The notes under the pieces are model-generated. The model was not told the DNA's origin, searched no databases, and saw only the letters and a list, made by a program, of their open reading frames with translations. 5,140 bases of DNA from Candidatus Omnitrophota bacterium (GTDB lineage: Bacteria > Omnitrophota > Koll11 > Gygaellales > Profunditerraquicolaceae), in contig JALOQI010000050.1 in NCBI GenBank assembly GCA_025453435.1, positions 1-5,140 on the forward strand. The letters are read 5' to 3'. Of the stretch, positions 1 to 5,054 are shown in pieces. The translations under genes and the position numbers were made by a program. How positions within the stretch are numbered: position 1 is the stretch's first letter; each line of letters begins with the position of its first letter.

Positions 1-195
1 CTCGTTCTTAAAACTGCACTTAGGGCACGGGTGCTTGACTTTGCGCGATGGCATAGCTATAAAGACACCGTTTGAACCCTGTATGACTTTGATATTGCGG
101 ACTACAAAAGCATTGTCAAAAGTAACCGTCGCGTAGGCTTTCAGTTTTTTATCAGGAGAGTCTTTTAAGAACACTCTCACCTCTGTTATTTCCAT
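1..195 (-). CDS. spoVG: Septation/RNA-binding regulator SpoVG, C-terminus cut by window edge
   Basis: The 65 residues visible are the N-terminal part of a SpoVG protein. SpoVG is a small (about 90-130 aa) nucleic-acid-binding regulator first known from Bacillus sporulation and septation, and is widespread in non-sporulating bacteria. The sequence begins MEITEVRVF and carries the family core [13 protein letters not shown] followed by VFIAMPSRK (residues 31-52), which is diagnostic. After MPSRK, where Bacillus SpoVG continues with a short loop, this protein has HPCPKC (residues 55-60), a CPxC knuckle that looks like half of a zinc ribbon; any second cysteine pair lies outside the window. The start is ATG at 195, with a perfect AGGAGG 7 nt upstream. 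The gene follows ispE by 20 bp in the same operon. Family identity is firm; the metal-binding insertion is inferred. Confidence 0.93.
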   Translation of the reverse strand, partial: MEITEVRVFLKDSPDKKLKAYATVTFDNAFVVRNIKVIQGSNGVFIAMPSRKVKHPCPKCSFKNE

Positions 196-202
196 GGTGA
201 CG

Positions 203-208
203 CCTCCT
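203..208 (-). promoter_or_regulatory. Shine-Dalgarno site of spoVG
   Basis: The minus strand reads AGGAGG with a 7-nt spacer (196-202) before the spoVG ATG. It is a full consensus ribosome binding site lying in the 20-bp gap after the ispE stop. This suggests independent, strong initiation on spoVG, unlike the weakly marked starts of several upstream genes. Confidence 0.88.
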
Positions 209-215
209 AAGCTGA

Positions 216-1115
216 TCAAACCGTTTTCGCGACAAAAACACGCCACAATTTGTGTTTACTTTTCAGCCGTTTGCTGAATGACTCTGCCTCCTTTCTTGTA
301 GGCACAACACCAAAGACAGCCGGGCCGCTGCCCGACATAAGAACTTTATCGATCCCAAAAGAAAAAAATTCATCCTTTACCCGCCTTACTTGAGGAAAAA
401 GGCTTATTGCAGCGGGCTCAAGGCTGTTAAAAAGGCTTAAACGGCTTAACCCGCGCTTCTGCCCGCTTAATGCCAAGAGTATAAGTTTAGCATCAGATGG
501 CGGCATTGTCAACACAGATGCGCTATTTTTTTTGCTCGCGCTTAACTTGTCCCATTGCTTATAGATAAGTGGCGTTGAAACATGGATATCCGGCACTGCT
601 ATAATATGCCAGAGCCGGGTTGTTTGCGCGTCCGGGAGCGGTTTTATCCTTTCTCCCCTGCCCTTAACCAGCGCAAAAGCACAATCATAAACGAAAAACG
701 GAACATCACTGCCGATTTCCGCCGCAAGCCGTGCCAGTCCGGCCTTAGGCAAATTCAAAGACCAGAGTTTATTCAATCCTGTCAGCACTGCGGCTGCGTT
801 GCTGGATCCTCCGCCCATTCCGGCGCCGATGGGTATGCGCTTTTTAAGCTCAATGGTAACCCCTCTTGACAGCCCCAGACTTTTCCTGAGGGCGACAGCA
901 GCCTTTACAGCAAGATTATCCGCTCCAGCCGGGACCCCTGGATGGCTGCAGCGAAAAACGATCTTCCCGTCAGCGCGGTTTCGCAGAATTAATCTATCAC
1001 AGAGGCTTACGCGCTCAAACACAGATTCAAGCTCATGATAACCGTCAGGCCGCTTATTTTTAACGTTAAGAAGAAGATTTAGCTTGGCGCAGGAGTTTAA
1101 GGAGAGTTTTTCCAC
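216..1115 (-). CDS. ispE: 4-diphosphocytidyl-2-C-methyl-D-erythritol kinase (IspE)
   Basis: This cytosolic GHMP-family kinase phosphorylates the 2-hydroxyl of CDP-methylerythritol with ATP, a middle step of the MEP (non-mevalonate) isoprenoid pathway. The 299-aa product has the usual family length. Visible motifs are AKLNLLL at residues 10-16 with the substrate-site Lys11, RPDGYHEL at 22-29, the glycine-rich ATP loop [15 protein letters not shown] at 94-108, GSDVPFF at 135-141 with the likely catalytic Asp137, and the C-terminal GHMP motif SGSGPAVFG at 261-269. All key residues appear intact. The start codon is GTG. The transketolase C-subunit stop (TAA, 1127-1125) lies in the same frame four codons upstream, so no longer start is possible. 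The only Shine-Dalgarno-like sequence is a weak GGAA about 12 nt away, so translational coupling to the upstream gene is likely. Identification is secure. Confidence 0.97.
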   Translation of the reverse strand: MEKLSLNSCAKLNLLLNVKNKRPDGYHELESVFERVSLCDRLILRNRADGKIVFRCSHPGVPAGADNLAVKAAVALRKSLGLSRGVTIELKKRIPIGAGMGGGSSNAAAVLTGLNKLWSLNLPKAGLARLAAEIGSDVPFFVYDCAFALVKGRGERIKPLPDAQTTRLWHIIAVPDIHVSTPLIYKQWDKLSASKKNSASVLTMPPSDAKLILLALSGQKRGLSRLSLFNSLEPAAISLFPQVRRVKDEFFSFGIDKVLMSGSGPAVFGVVPTRKEAESFSKRLKSKHKLWRVFVAKTV

Positions 1116-1124
1116 GGAGTAAGT

Positions 1125-2054
1125 TTATTCCAGCACAGACAGAACCTGTTTCTCGATATCTGCGGATGTCAGCCTGTATTCTTTGAGAAGTTCGTCCGGT
1201 TCGCCTGACTGGCCGAACCTGTTATGCACTGCGACTTTTCGCATTTTAGCGGGATAATTCTCGCAAAGCACGTCCTCCACCGCAGAGGCCAGGCCTCCGA
1301 CAGAAGAATGTTCTTCGCATACAACGATGCCCCGGGTTGTTTTAGCGGCATCGATTATAGCCTGCGCATCTATGGGCCGTATCGTATGGATATTTATCAA
1401 TTTTACGCTCACGCCTTTTTTCGCAAGGCTTTTGACCGCAAGAACAGCCTCATTTACCATAAGCCCGCAGGCGATTATCGCGGCATCTTTACCATCTGAC
1501 AGAACTTGAGCTTTGCCGAAAACAAAAGGCGGTTTATTTTCTATCGTAGCTATTTTAGTGCGGCCAAGGCGGACATAGAACGGGCCCTTATTGGACGCGG
1601 CCGCCAGAATGGCGTCCCGCGTCTGTTCACCGTCGCAGGGCACGATTATCTGCATATTAGGTATCGCGCGCATCAGGCATATGTCTTCAAGAGCCTGGTG
1701 GCTGGCGCCGTCAGGCCCAACGGTTATTCCGGCGTGCGTGGCGACTATTTTTACGTCAAAATTATTATACGAGATGCTGTTGCGCACCTGGTCCCACGCC
1801 CTGCCTGTCGCAAACATCGCAAACGTGGATAAAAAGACTTTTTTGCCGCAGCTTGCCAGGCCCGCAGCCGTAGCTGCCATATTTTGCTCGGCAACGCCGA
1901 AGTTGAAAAAACGGCCGGGGAATTCTTTGGCGAACCAGCCCGTGCGGGTAGAGCTGGAAAGATCGGCATCCAGCACGACGATCGATTGATCTTTTTTCGC
2001 GAGTTCTATAAGTGTCTTACCGTAAACATCCCGCTGGTAAAGTTGTTCAGGCAT
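1125..2054 (-). CDS. tkt: Transketolase, C-terminal subunit
   Basis: This is the C-terminal half of a split transketolase (309 aa): the pyrimidine-binding domain followed by the transketolase C-terminal domain. With its partner it moves two-carbon ketol units between sugar phosphates in the non-oxidative pentose phosphate pathway, using thiamine diphosphate. Visible features are FNFGVAEQNM at 50-59 with Glu56, the expected cofactor-activating glutamate; FAMFATGRAWDQVR at 78-91; HAGITVGPDGASHQALEDI at 107-125; and a C-terminal domain from about 185 containing EEHSSVGGL (247-255) and GQSGEPDELL (281-290). The start ATG lies 1 nt after the TGA of the N-subunit. A GGAGG sits within the end of that upstream gene, so the two subunits are probably translated in a coupled way and at matched levels. 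A DXS or pyruvate dehydrogenase E1-beta identity fits less well. Confidence 0.95.
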   Translation of the reverse strand: MPEQLYQRDVYGKTLIELAKKDQSIVVLDADLSSSTRTGWFAKEFPGRFFNFGVAEQNMAATAAGLASCGKKVFLSTFAMFATGRAWDQVRNSISYNNFDVKIVATHAGITVGPDGASHQALEDICLMRAIPNMQIIVPCDGEQTRDAILAAASNKGPFYVRLGRTKIATIENKPPFVFGKAQVLSDGKDAAIIACGLMVNEAVLAVKSLAKKGVSVKLINIHTIRPIDAQAIIDAAKTTRGIVVCEEHSSVGGLASAVEDVLCENYPAKMRKVAVHNRFGQSGEPDELLKEYRLTSADIEKQVLSVLE

Positions 2055-2055
2055 A

Positions 2056-2877
2056 TCAGCTTAATTCCTCCAGGGCCTTATCCGCTTCTTCTGACGTCGG
2101 AGCGCAGCCGTGGAAGCTGCAAACATTTTCCATAAACGATACTCCCTTGCCTTTTGTCGTTCGGGCGATTATTATTGACGGCTTACCCTTAAGCGAAGAG
2201 GCTTTTGCATAGGCGTCAAGCACAGCCTGCATGTCATGGCCGTTTATTTCGATCGTGTTCCAGCCGAATGCCTTCCATTTGTCGGCCACAGGGTCAAGAT
2301 TCATGACGTCTTTTGTTTTCCCGTCTATCTGCATGCCGTTATAATCAAGTATAGCGCAAATATTATCGCATGAATAATGAGCCGCCGCCATGGCGGCTTC
2401 CCAGATATTGCCTTCCTGGATCTCGCCGTCACCGAGCAAACAGTATACGCGGTAATCTTTTTTATCAAGTTTGCCTGCAAGCGCCATACCAAGGGCAACC
2501 GACAGCCCCTGGCCAAGAGACCCGCTCGCCGCGTCTATTCCCGGCGTCCTTCTGTCAGGGTGGCCCTGTAGCATTGACCCAAGCTTGCGCAGAGTAAGAA
2601 GTTTTTCTTTCGGGAAATAACCCGCGTGAGCCAGAGCGGCATACCACAGCGGGCAGCAATGGCCTTTGGACATGTGGAACCTGTCCCTGTCGGCCCATTG
2701 AGGCTTTTTAGGATCGTGGCGCAGGACAGCGAAGTATAATGCGGTCACAAGATCCGCCGCCGAAAGGCTGCCGCCCGGATGGCCGGAGCACGCGCCGCAC
2801 AGCATCTTGATTATATCCCGCCTGATATCTTTGGCTTTTGCTTCGAGCTCTTTTACCGTCATCGCGTTATTTTGCAT
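2056..2877 (-). CDS. tkt: Transketolase, N-terminal (thiamine diphosphate-binding) subunit
   Basis: This 273-aa protein is the N-terminal half of a split transketolase and binds the diphosphate end of thiamine diphosphate with Mg2+. Motifs are CSGHPGGSLS at 30-39 (His33 in the active site), HMSKGH at 68-73, GSLGQGL at 119-125, the cofactor/metal motif GDGEIQEGNIWEA at 149-161 with the downstream LDYN (177-180), TKGKG at 241-245 and a closing FHG at 255-257. It must pair with the product of the next gene to form the active site. The ATG at 2877 has no Shine-Dalgarno sequence and lies 10 bp after the TPR gene stop; an in-frame ATG five codons later (2862) is an alternative start that also lacks one. 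Split transketolases are common in archaea and many bacteria, so this is not a broken gene. Confidence 0.95.
   Translation of the reverse strand: MQNNAMTVKELEAKAKDIRRDIIKMLCGACSGHPGGSLSAADLVTALYFAVLRHDPKKPQWADRDRFHMSKGHCCPLWYAALAHAGYFPKEKLLTLRKLGSMLQGHPDRRTPGIDAASGSLGQGLSVALGMALAGKLDKKDYRVYCLLGDGEIQEGNIWEAAMAAAHYSCDNICAILDYNGMQIDGKTKDVMNLDPVADKWKAFGWNTIEINGHDMQAVLDAYAKASSLKGKPSIIIARTTKGKGVSFMENVCSFHGCAPTSEEADKALEELS
2067..2071 (-). promoter_or_regulatory. Ribosome binding site of transketolase C-subunit, inside the N-subunit gene
   Basis: GGAGG on the minus strand lies within the last codons of the N-subunit gene, with a rather long spacer of about 12 nt to the C-subunit ATG at 2054. Its position and the 1-nt gap between the genes fit translational coupling of the two subunits. 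Confidence 0.6.
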
Positions 2878-2887
2878 GGAAAATAAT

Positions 2888-3856
2888 TTATTTTATAGAT
2901 TCGAGTTTTTTCTTTACCTTTTCCTGGGAACCGTCCAGCTTCAATGACTTTAACCAATTATCTTTTGCGCGCCCGGTGTCTTTAAGTTTAAGGTACACAT
3001 CCCCCAGATGATCGTAAATAACCGGGTCATCCAGGAGGTCTTTGGCCTTTTCCAGCTCCGCAGCTGCCTCTTTTATCTTTCCCTGTTTGAAATAAACCCA
3101 TCCGAGGCTGTCGGCATAAGCGCCGTTCTCGGGCTCGGCTTGCAGAGCCTTTTTTATGAGATTCTCGGCCTCGGCAAGATTGCGGTTTGTTTCAGCGAAA
3201 AAATATCCGAGATAATTCAAGGCTTGCGCATAATCCGGCTTTATTTCAAGACAGGCCCGCAGCGTTTTCTCCACCAGATTGTCACGGCCGGTCTCGTCGT
3301 ATACGTTGGCCAGATAGAAAAGAGCCTCCGCGTCCTTTGGAGAGATCTTCAGGATCAGATTAAAGGTGCTTTCCGCTGCGGTAAAGTTCTTTTTGTGAAG
3401 ATGGACTACGGCCAGGCTTCTGTAAATATTGATGTTAGTCGGGTCAAGCTGGGATGCTTTGGTAAGCGCAGTTTCGTATTCCCGGCCTGCTGCCTGGGCA
3501 TTTTCCTGGGAAAAATAAAGAAGCGCCAGTATTGCGTGGGGCTCGACGGCATCAGGGTCGTATTTAGAGGCCAGATTCAGCTCTTCGACAGCCCTGGGTA
3601 TGTTATTTTTCTTAAGATATGCCACGCCCAGGCTCATATGCGCATGAGGATTTTTATTATCCTGCCTGAGCGCCTTTTCATACTCGGCGATAGCCCTGTC
3701 TATTTTTCCGGTCTTTTCGTAAAAAGAGCCGAGTATATAGTGGGCCACGACGGATGAAAACTTTTTATCTAACGCATAAGCCCTCTGAGCGCCGGCCGCA
3801 GCAATCAATACCGCCATGCTCAGAAGACTCGTTCTGACAAAACCCGAAGGAGTCAT
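2888..3856 (-). CDS. Exported TPR-repeat protein of unknown specific role
   Basis: This 322-aa protein begins with a probable Sec signal peptide: Arg8, a hydrophobic stretch at about 10-23, and an AYA site giving likely cleavage after residue 28. There is no lipobox cysteine, so a soluble periplasmic product is expected. The remainder is almost entirely tetratricopeptide repeats, about eight units from residue 37 to 310. Repeats are recognisable by patterns such as LGSFYEKTGKIDRAIAEYEK (42-61), LGVAYLKKNNIPRAVEELN (76-94), YLANVYDETG (181-190), DSLGWVYFKQGKIKEAAAEL (249-268) and DHLGDVYLKLKDTGRAKDNW (282-301). NYLGY, DSLGWVY and DHLGDVY in succession recur in bacterial envelope TPR proteins. 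TPRs are protein-binding scaffolds, so the partner cannot be read from sequence. The ATG at 3856 has a weak AGG 6 nt upstream. Met14 would shorten the signal peptide and is less likely. Confidence 0.9.
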   Translation of the reverse strand: MTPSGFVRTSLLSMAVLIAAAGAQRAYALDKKFSSVVAHYILGSFYEKTGKIDRAIAEYEKALRQDNKNPHAHMSLGVAYLKKNNIPRAVEELNLASKYDPDAVEPHAILALLYFSQENAQAAGREYETALTKASQLDPTNINIYRSLAVVHLHKKNFTAAESTFNLILKISPKDAEALFYLANVYDETGRDNLVEKTLRACLEIKPDYAQALNYLGYFFAETNRNLAEAENLIKKALQAEPENGAYADSLGWVYFKQGKIKEAAAELEKAKDLLDDPVIYDHLGDVYLKLKDTGRAKDNWLKSLKLDGSQEKVKKKLESIK

Positions 3857-3880
3857 TATAGACCTAATATCAAGCTGACC

Positions 3881-3979
3881 TTACCAGTCTCTCTTCTTCA
3901 GATGACGACGAAGACGTCTCATCTTTTTTCTCTTGTGGGTCCTTATCTTTTTTCTTTTACGCTTTTTGCCACAAGGCAT
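3881..3979 (-). CDS. Very small basic ribosomal-type protein, AURKAIP1/COX24 (bS22-like) family
   Basis: A 32-codon ORF, too short for usual gene-length cut-offs, runs from ATG at 3979 to TAA at 3881. The product starts MPCGKKRKRKKIRTHKRKK and ends LKKRDW; 19 of 32 residues are Lys or Arg. The MP-x-GKKRKR start and the THKRKK core closely resemble the tiny AURKAIP1/COX24-domain proteins annotated in Bacteroidota, and more loosely mycobacterial bS22 and mitochondrial mS38, which bind small-subunit rRNA. A strong GGAGGGG lies just upstream, with a 6-nt spacer from GGAGG to ATG, and the ORF fills the gap between hisG and the TPR gene with 26- and 24-bp spacers. Together these make it a real gene. 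The role as a 30S-subunit protein is inferred from family resemblance recalled from memory. Confidence 0.88.
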   Translation of the reverse strand: MPCGKKRKRKKIRTHKRKKMRRLRRHLKKRDW

Positions 3980-3983
3980 CTTG

Positions 3984-3990
3984 CCCCTCC
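3984..3990 (-). promoter_or_regulatory. Strong Shine-Dalgarno site of the 32-codon ribosomal-type gene
   Basis: GGAGGGG on the minus strand sits immediately upstream of the ATG at 3979, with GGAGG 6 nt from the start. It is one of the three best ribosome binding sites in the window and is the main evidence, besides protein similarity, that the short ORF is translated. Confidence 0.85.
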
Positions 3991-4005
3991 GGCGGTTAGT
4001 ATGGA

Positions 4006-4890
4006 TTAATAGATAACTTTATTCAACGGATATTCTATAATGCCTTCGGCGCCATTGTTCTTCAGCGCAGGGATGAGCGTCCGCACGACTTTTTCGTCGA
4101 TGACAGTTTCGACCGCGAACCATCCGGATGACGACAGGCTTGAAACCGTGGGCTCTTTCAAAGCCGGCAGGAGTTTAACCACGCTTTCCAGGTCTTTTTT
4201 TCTTACGTTCATTTTCACGCCGACCTTGCTTTCAGCGGCTATAGCCCCCTTAAGAAGCAATGCTATCTGCTCCATCTTCATACGCTTGAAGCTGTCCTTG
4301 TATGCGGCCTTATTGGCGATGAACTGCGTCGTGGACTCGCATATCGTAGCCAGTTCTATCAGCTTGTTTGCCCGCAGGCTGGACCCTGTTTCGGTCAGGT
4401 CAACGATCGCGTCGACGAGGCCCGAATTGACCTTGACCTCTGTGGCGCCCCAGCTGAACTCCACTTCGACTTTGACCTTGTTTTTCCTGAAATATTCTTT
4501 TGTTGCGTTTACGAGCTCTGTGGCAATGCGCTTATTGTTTAACTGCTTTATGGATGTTATCCCTGACGCCGCAGGAACGGCTACCACCCATCTTATCTTT
4601 GAAAGGCTCTGCTTGGCATATACAAGGTCCGAGACTTTTACAACGTCAGATTTGTTCTCCGTTATCCAGTCATTGCCGGTAATGCCGCAGTCAAGAGCTC
4701 CGTCCTGGACGTACCGTGACATCTCCTGGGCGCGCAGAAGCACAGCCTCTATCTCCGGGTCGCCCATCGAAGGGAAATAGGACCTTTCCGAAGACAGGGA
4801 TACGTTAAAACCCGCCTTGCGGAACATCTTGAACGTTGACTCCTGAAGGCTCCCCTTGGGAAGCCCGAGTTTAAGCACTTTTTTATTCAT
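4006..4890 (-). CDS. hisG: ATP phosphoribosyltransferase, long form (HisG)
   Basis: HisG condenses ATP with PRPP to give phosphoribosyl-ATP, the first and feedback-controlled step of histidine biosynthesis, in the cytosol. From the chosen ATG at 4890 the protein has 294 aa, matching long-form HisG (about 290-300 aa), which carries its own regulatory domain and needs no HisZ. Visible features are LGLPKGSL at 8-15, RSYFP at 36-40, ALDCGITGNDWI at 65-76, WGATEVK at 147-153, the PRPP-binding loop DLTETGSSLRANKL at 164-177, and a C-terminal HisG_C regulatory domain from about 213 ending IEYPLNKVIY. An in-frame ATG at 4986 would add 32 residues, but it lies inside the promoter -35 box, so it is rejected. 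The ribosome binding site is a modest CAGG followed by eight T before ATG. It is the first gene of the operon; no other his gene is visible. Confidence 0.96.
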   Translation of the reverse strand: MNKKVLKLGLPKGSLQESTFKMFRKAGFNVSLSSERSYFPSMGDPEIEAVLLRAQEMSRYVQDGALDCGITGNDWITENKSDVVKVSDLVYAKQSLSKIRWVVAVPAASGITSIKQLNNKRIATELVNATKEYFRKNKVKVEVEFSWGATEVKVNSGLVDAIVDLTETGSSLRANKLIELATICESTTQFIANKAAYKDSFKRMKMEQIALLLKGAIAAESKVGVKMNVRKKDLESVVKLLPALKEPTVSSLSSSGWFAVETVIDEKVVRTLIPALKNNGAEGIIEYPLNKVIY

Positions 4891-4928
4891 AAAAAAAACC
4901 TGCTCTTGGCGGGCATGCATGATAAAAT

Positions 4929-4950
4929 TGTGTCTGCCTATCCGGACACA
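4929..4950 (-). promoter_or_regulatory. Possible hairpin at the 5' end of the hisG mRNA
   Basis: The minus strand reads TGTGTC, a 10-nt loop, then GACACA: a perfect 6-bp inverted repeat. It begins within a nucleotide or two of the transcription start predicted from the -10 box (about 4951), so it would form the extreme 5' end of the operon mRNA. 5'-terminal stems often protect transcripts from decay. It could instead be a DNA operator or chance. Confidence 0.4.
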
Positions 4951-4957
4951 GTCTGTT

Positions 4958-4986
4958 ATTATACAGGCTTGACTATACCTTGTCAA
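4958..4986 (-). promoter_or_regulatory. Sigma-70-type promoter of the hisG operon
   Basis: On the minus strand TTGACA (4986-4981) is followed after exactly 17 bp by TATAAT (4963-4958). Both hexamers match the housekeeping consensus fully. The predicted start is near 4951, giving a leader of about 60 nt before the hisG ATG. Since no internal terminators or comparable promoters were seen, it may drive the whole run of seven genes. Confidence 0.85.
4969..4986. repeat. Inverted repeat TTGAC-N8-GTCAA within the promoter region
   Basis: Two perfect 5-bp arms, TTGAC (4969-4973) and GTCAA (4982-4986), are separated by 8 bp. One arm overlaps the -35 boxes of both divergent promoters and the other lies in the hisG promoter spacer. 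The layout would suit an operator for a dimeric regulator, but the arms are short and one is constrained by the -35 sequence. Confidence 0.35.
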
Positions 4987-5007
4987 AGAAAAAAAATGTT
5001 ATATAAT
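4980..5007 (+). promoter_or_regulatory. Putative promoter of the divergent plus-strand gene
   Basis: TTGTCA (4980-4985, one mismatch to the -35 consensus) is followed after 16 bp by TATAAT (5002-5007), with an A-rich spacer. A start near 5013-5015 would leave a leader of about 40 nt before the ATG at 5055. The -35 box occupies the same base pairs as the -35 box of the hisG promoter on the other strand. Confidence 0.68.
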
Positions 5008-5042
5008 ATACCATGATCGCGATAATACAGATCAAATAAAAA

Positions 5043-5048
5043 AAGGAG
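5043..5048 (+). promoter_or_regulatory. Shine-Dalgarno site of the plus-strand membrane protein gene
   Basis: AAGGAG with a 6-nt spacer precedes the ATG at 5055. It is a strong, well-placed ribosome binding site that fixes the start of the gene running off the right edge. Confidence 0.85.
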
Positions 5049-5054
5049 TTCTTC

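Noticed and set aside
2050..2060. Frameshift breaking a single full-length transketolase
   Set aside because: The downstream half has its own ATG and an upstream GGAGG, and split transketolases are a normal form.
1125..2877. Reading the two-gene pair as DXS (fitting the ispE neighbour) or pyruvate dehydrogenase E1
   Set aside because: The motifs SGHPGGSLS, GDGEIQEGNIWEA, HAGITVGPDGASHQ and the split at this position match two-subunit transketolase better.
3008..3757. Plus-strand ORF of 249 aa opposite the TPR gene
   Set aside because: It lies wholly antisense to a well-supported TPR gene, has no recognisable family motif and is best explained as a mirror of repeat codon composition.
3857..4005. 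Terminator between hisG and the TPR gene
   Set aside because: The A/T-rich runs here are the AAA/AAG codons of the small ribosomal-type gene; no GC stem followed by a T tract was found.
4040..4780. Plus-strand ORF of 246 aa opposite hisG
   Set aside because: It lies wholly antisense to a confidently identified hisG, is low-complexity Ser/Thr/Leu-rich and shows no family resemblance.
4891..4986. N-terminal extension of HisG by 32 residues (ATG at 4986), or by 10 residues (ATG at 4920)
   Set aside because: The 4986 start lies within the -35 box and upstream of the predicted transcript start. The 4920 start has no Shine-Dalgarno. HisG family similarity begins right after the ATG at 4890.
5013..5039. 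Eight-codon leader peptide (ATG at 5013, TAA at 5037-5039) before the plus-strand gene
   Set aside because: Its ATG coincides with the predicted transcription start, it has no ribosome binding site, and it shows no regulatory codon bias.
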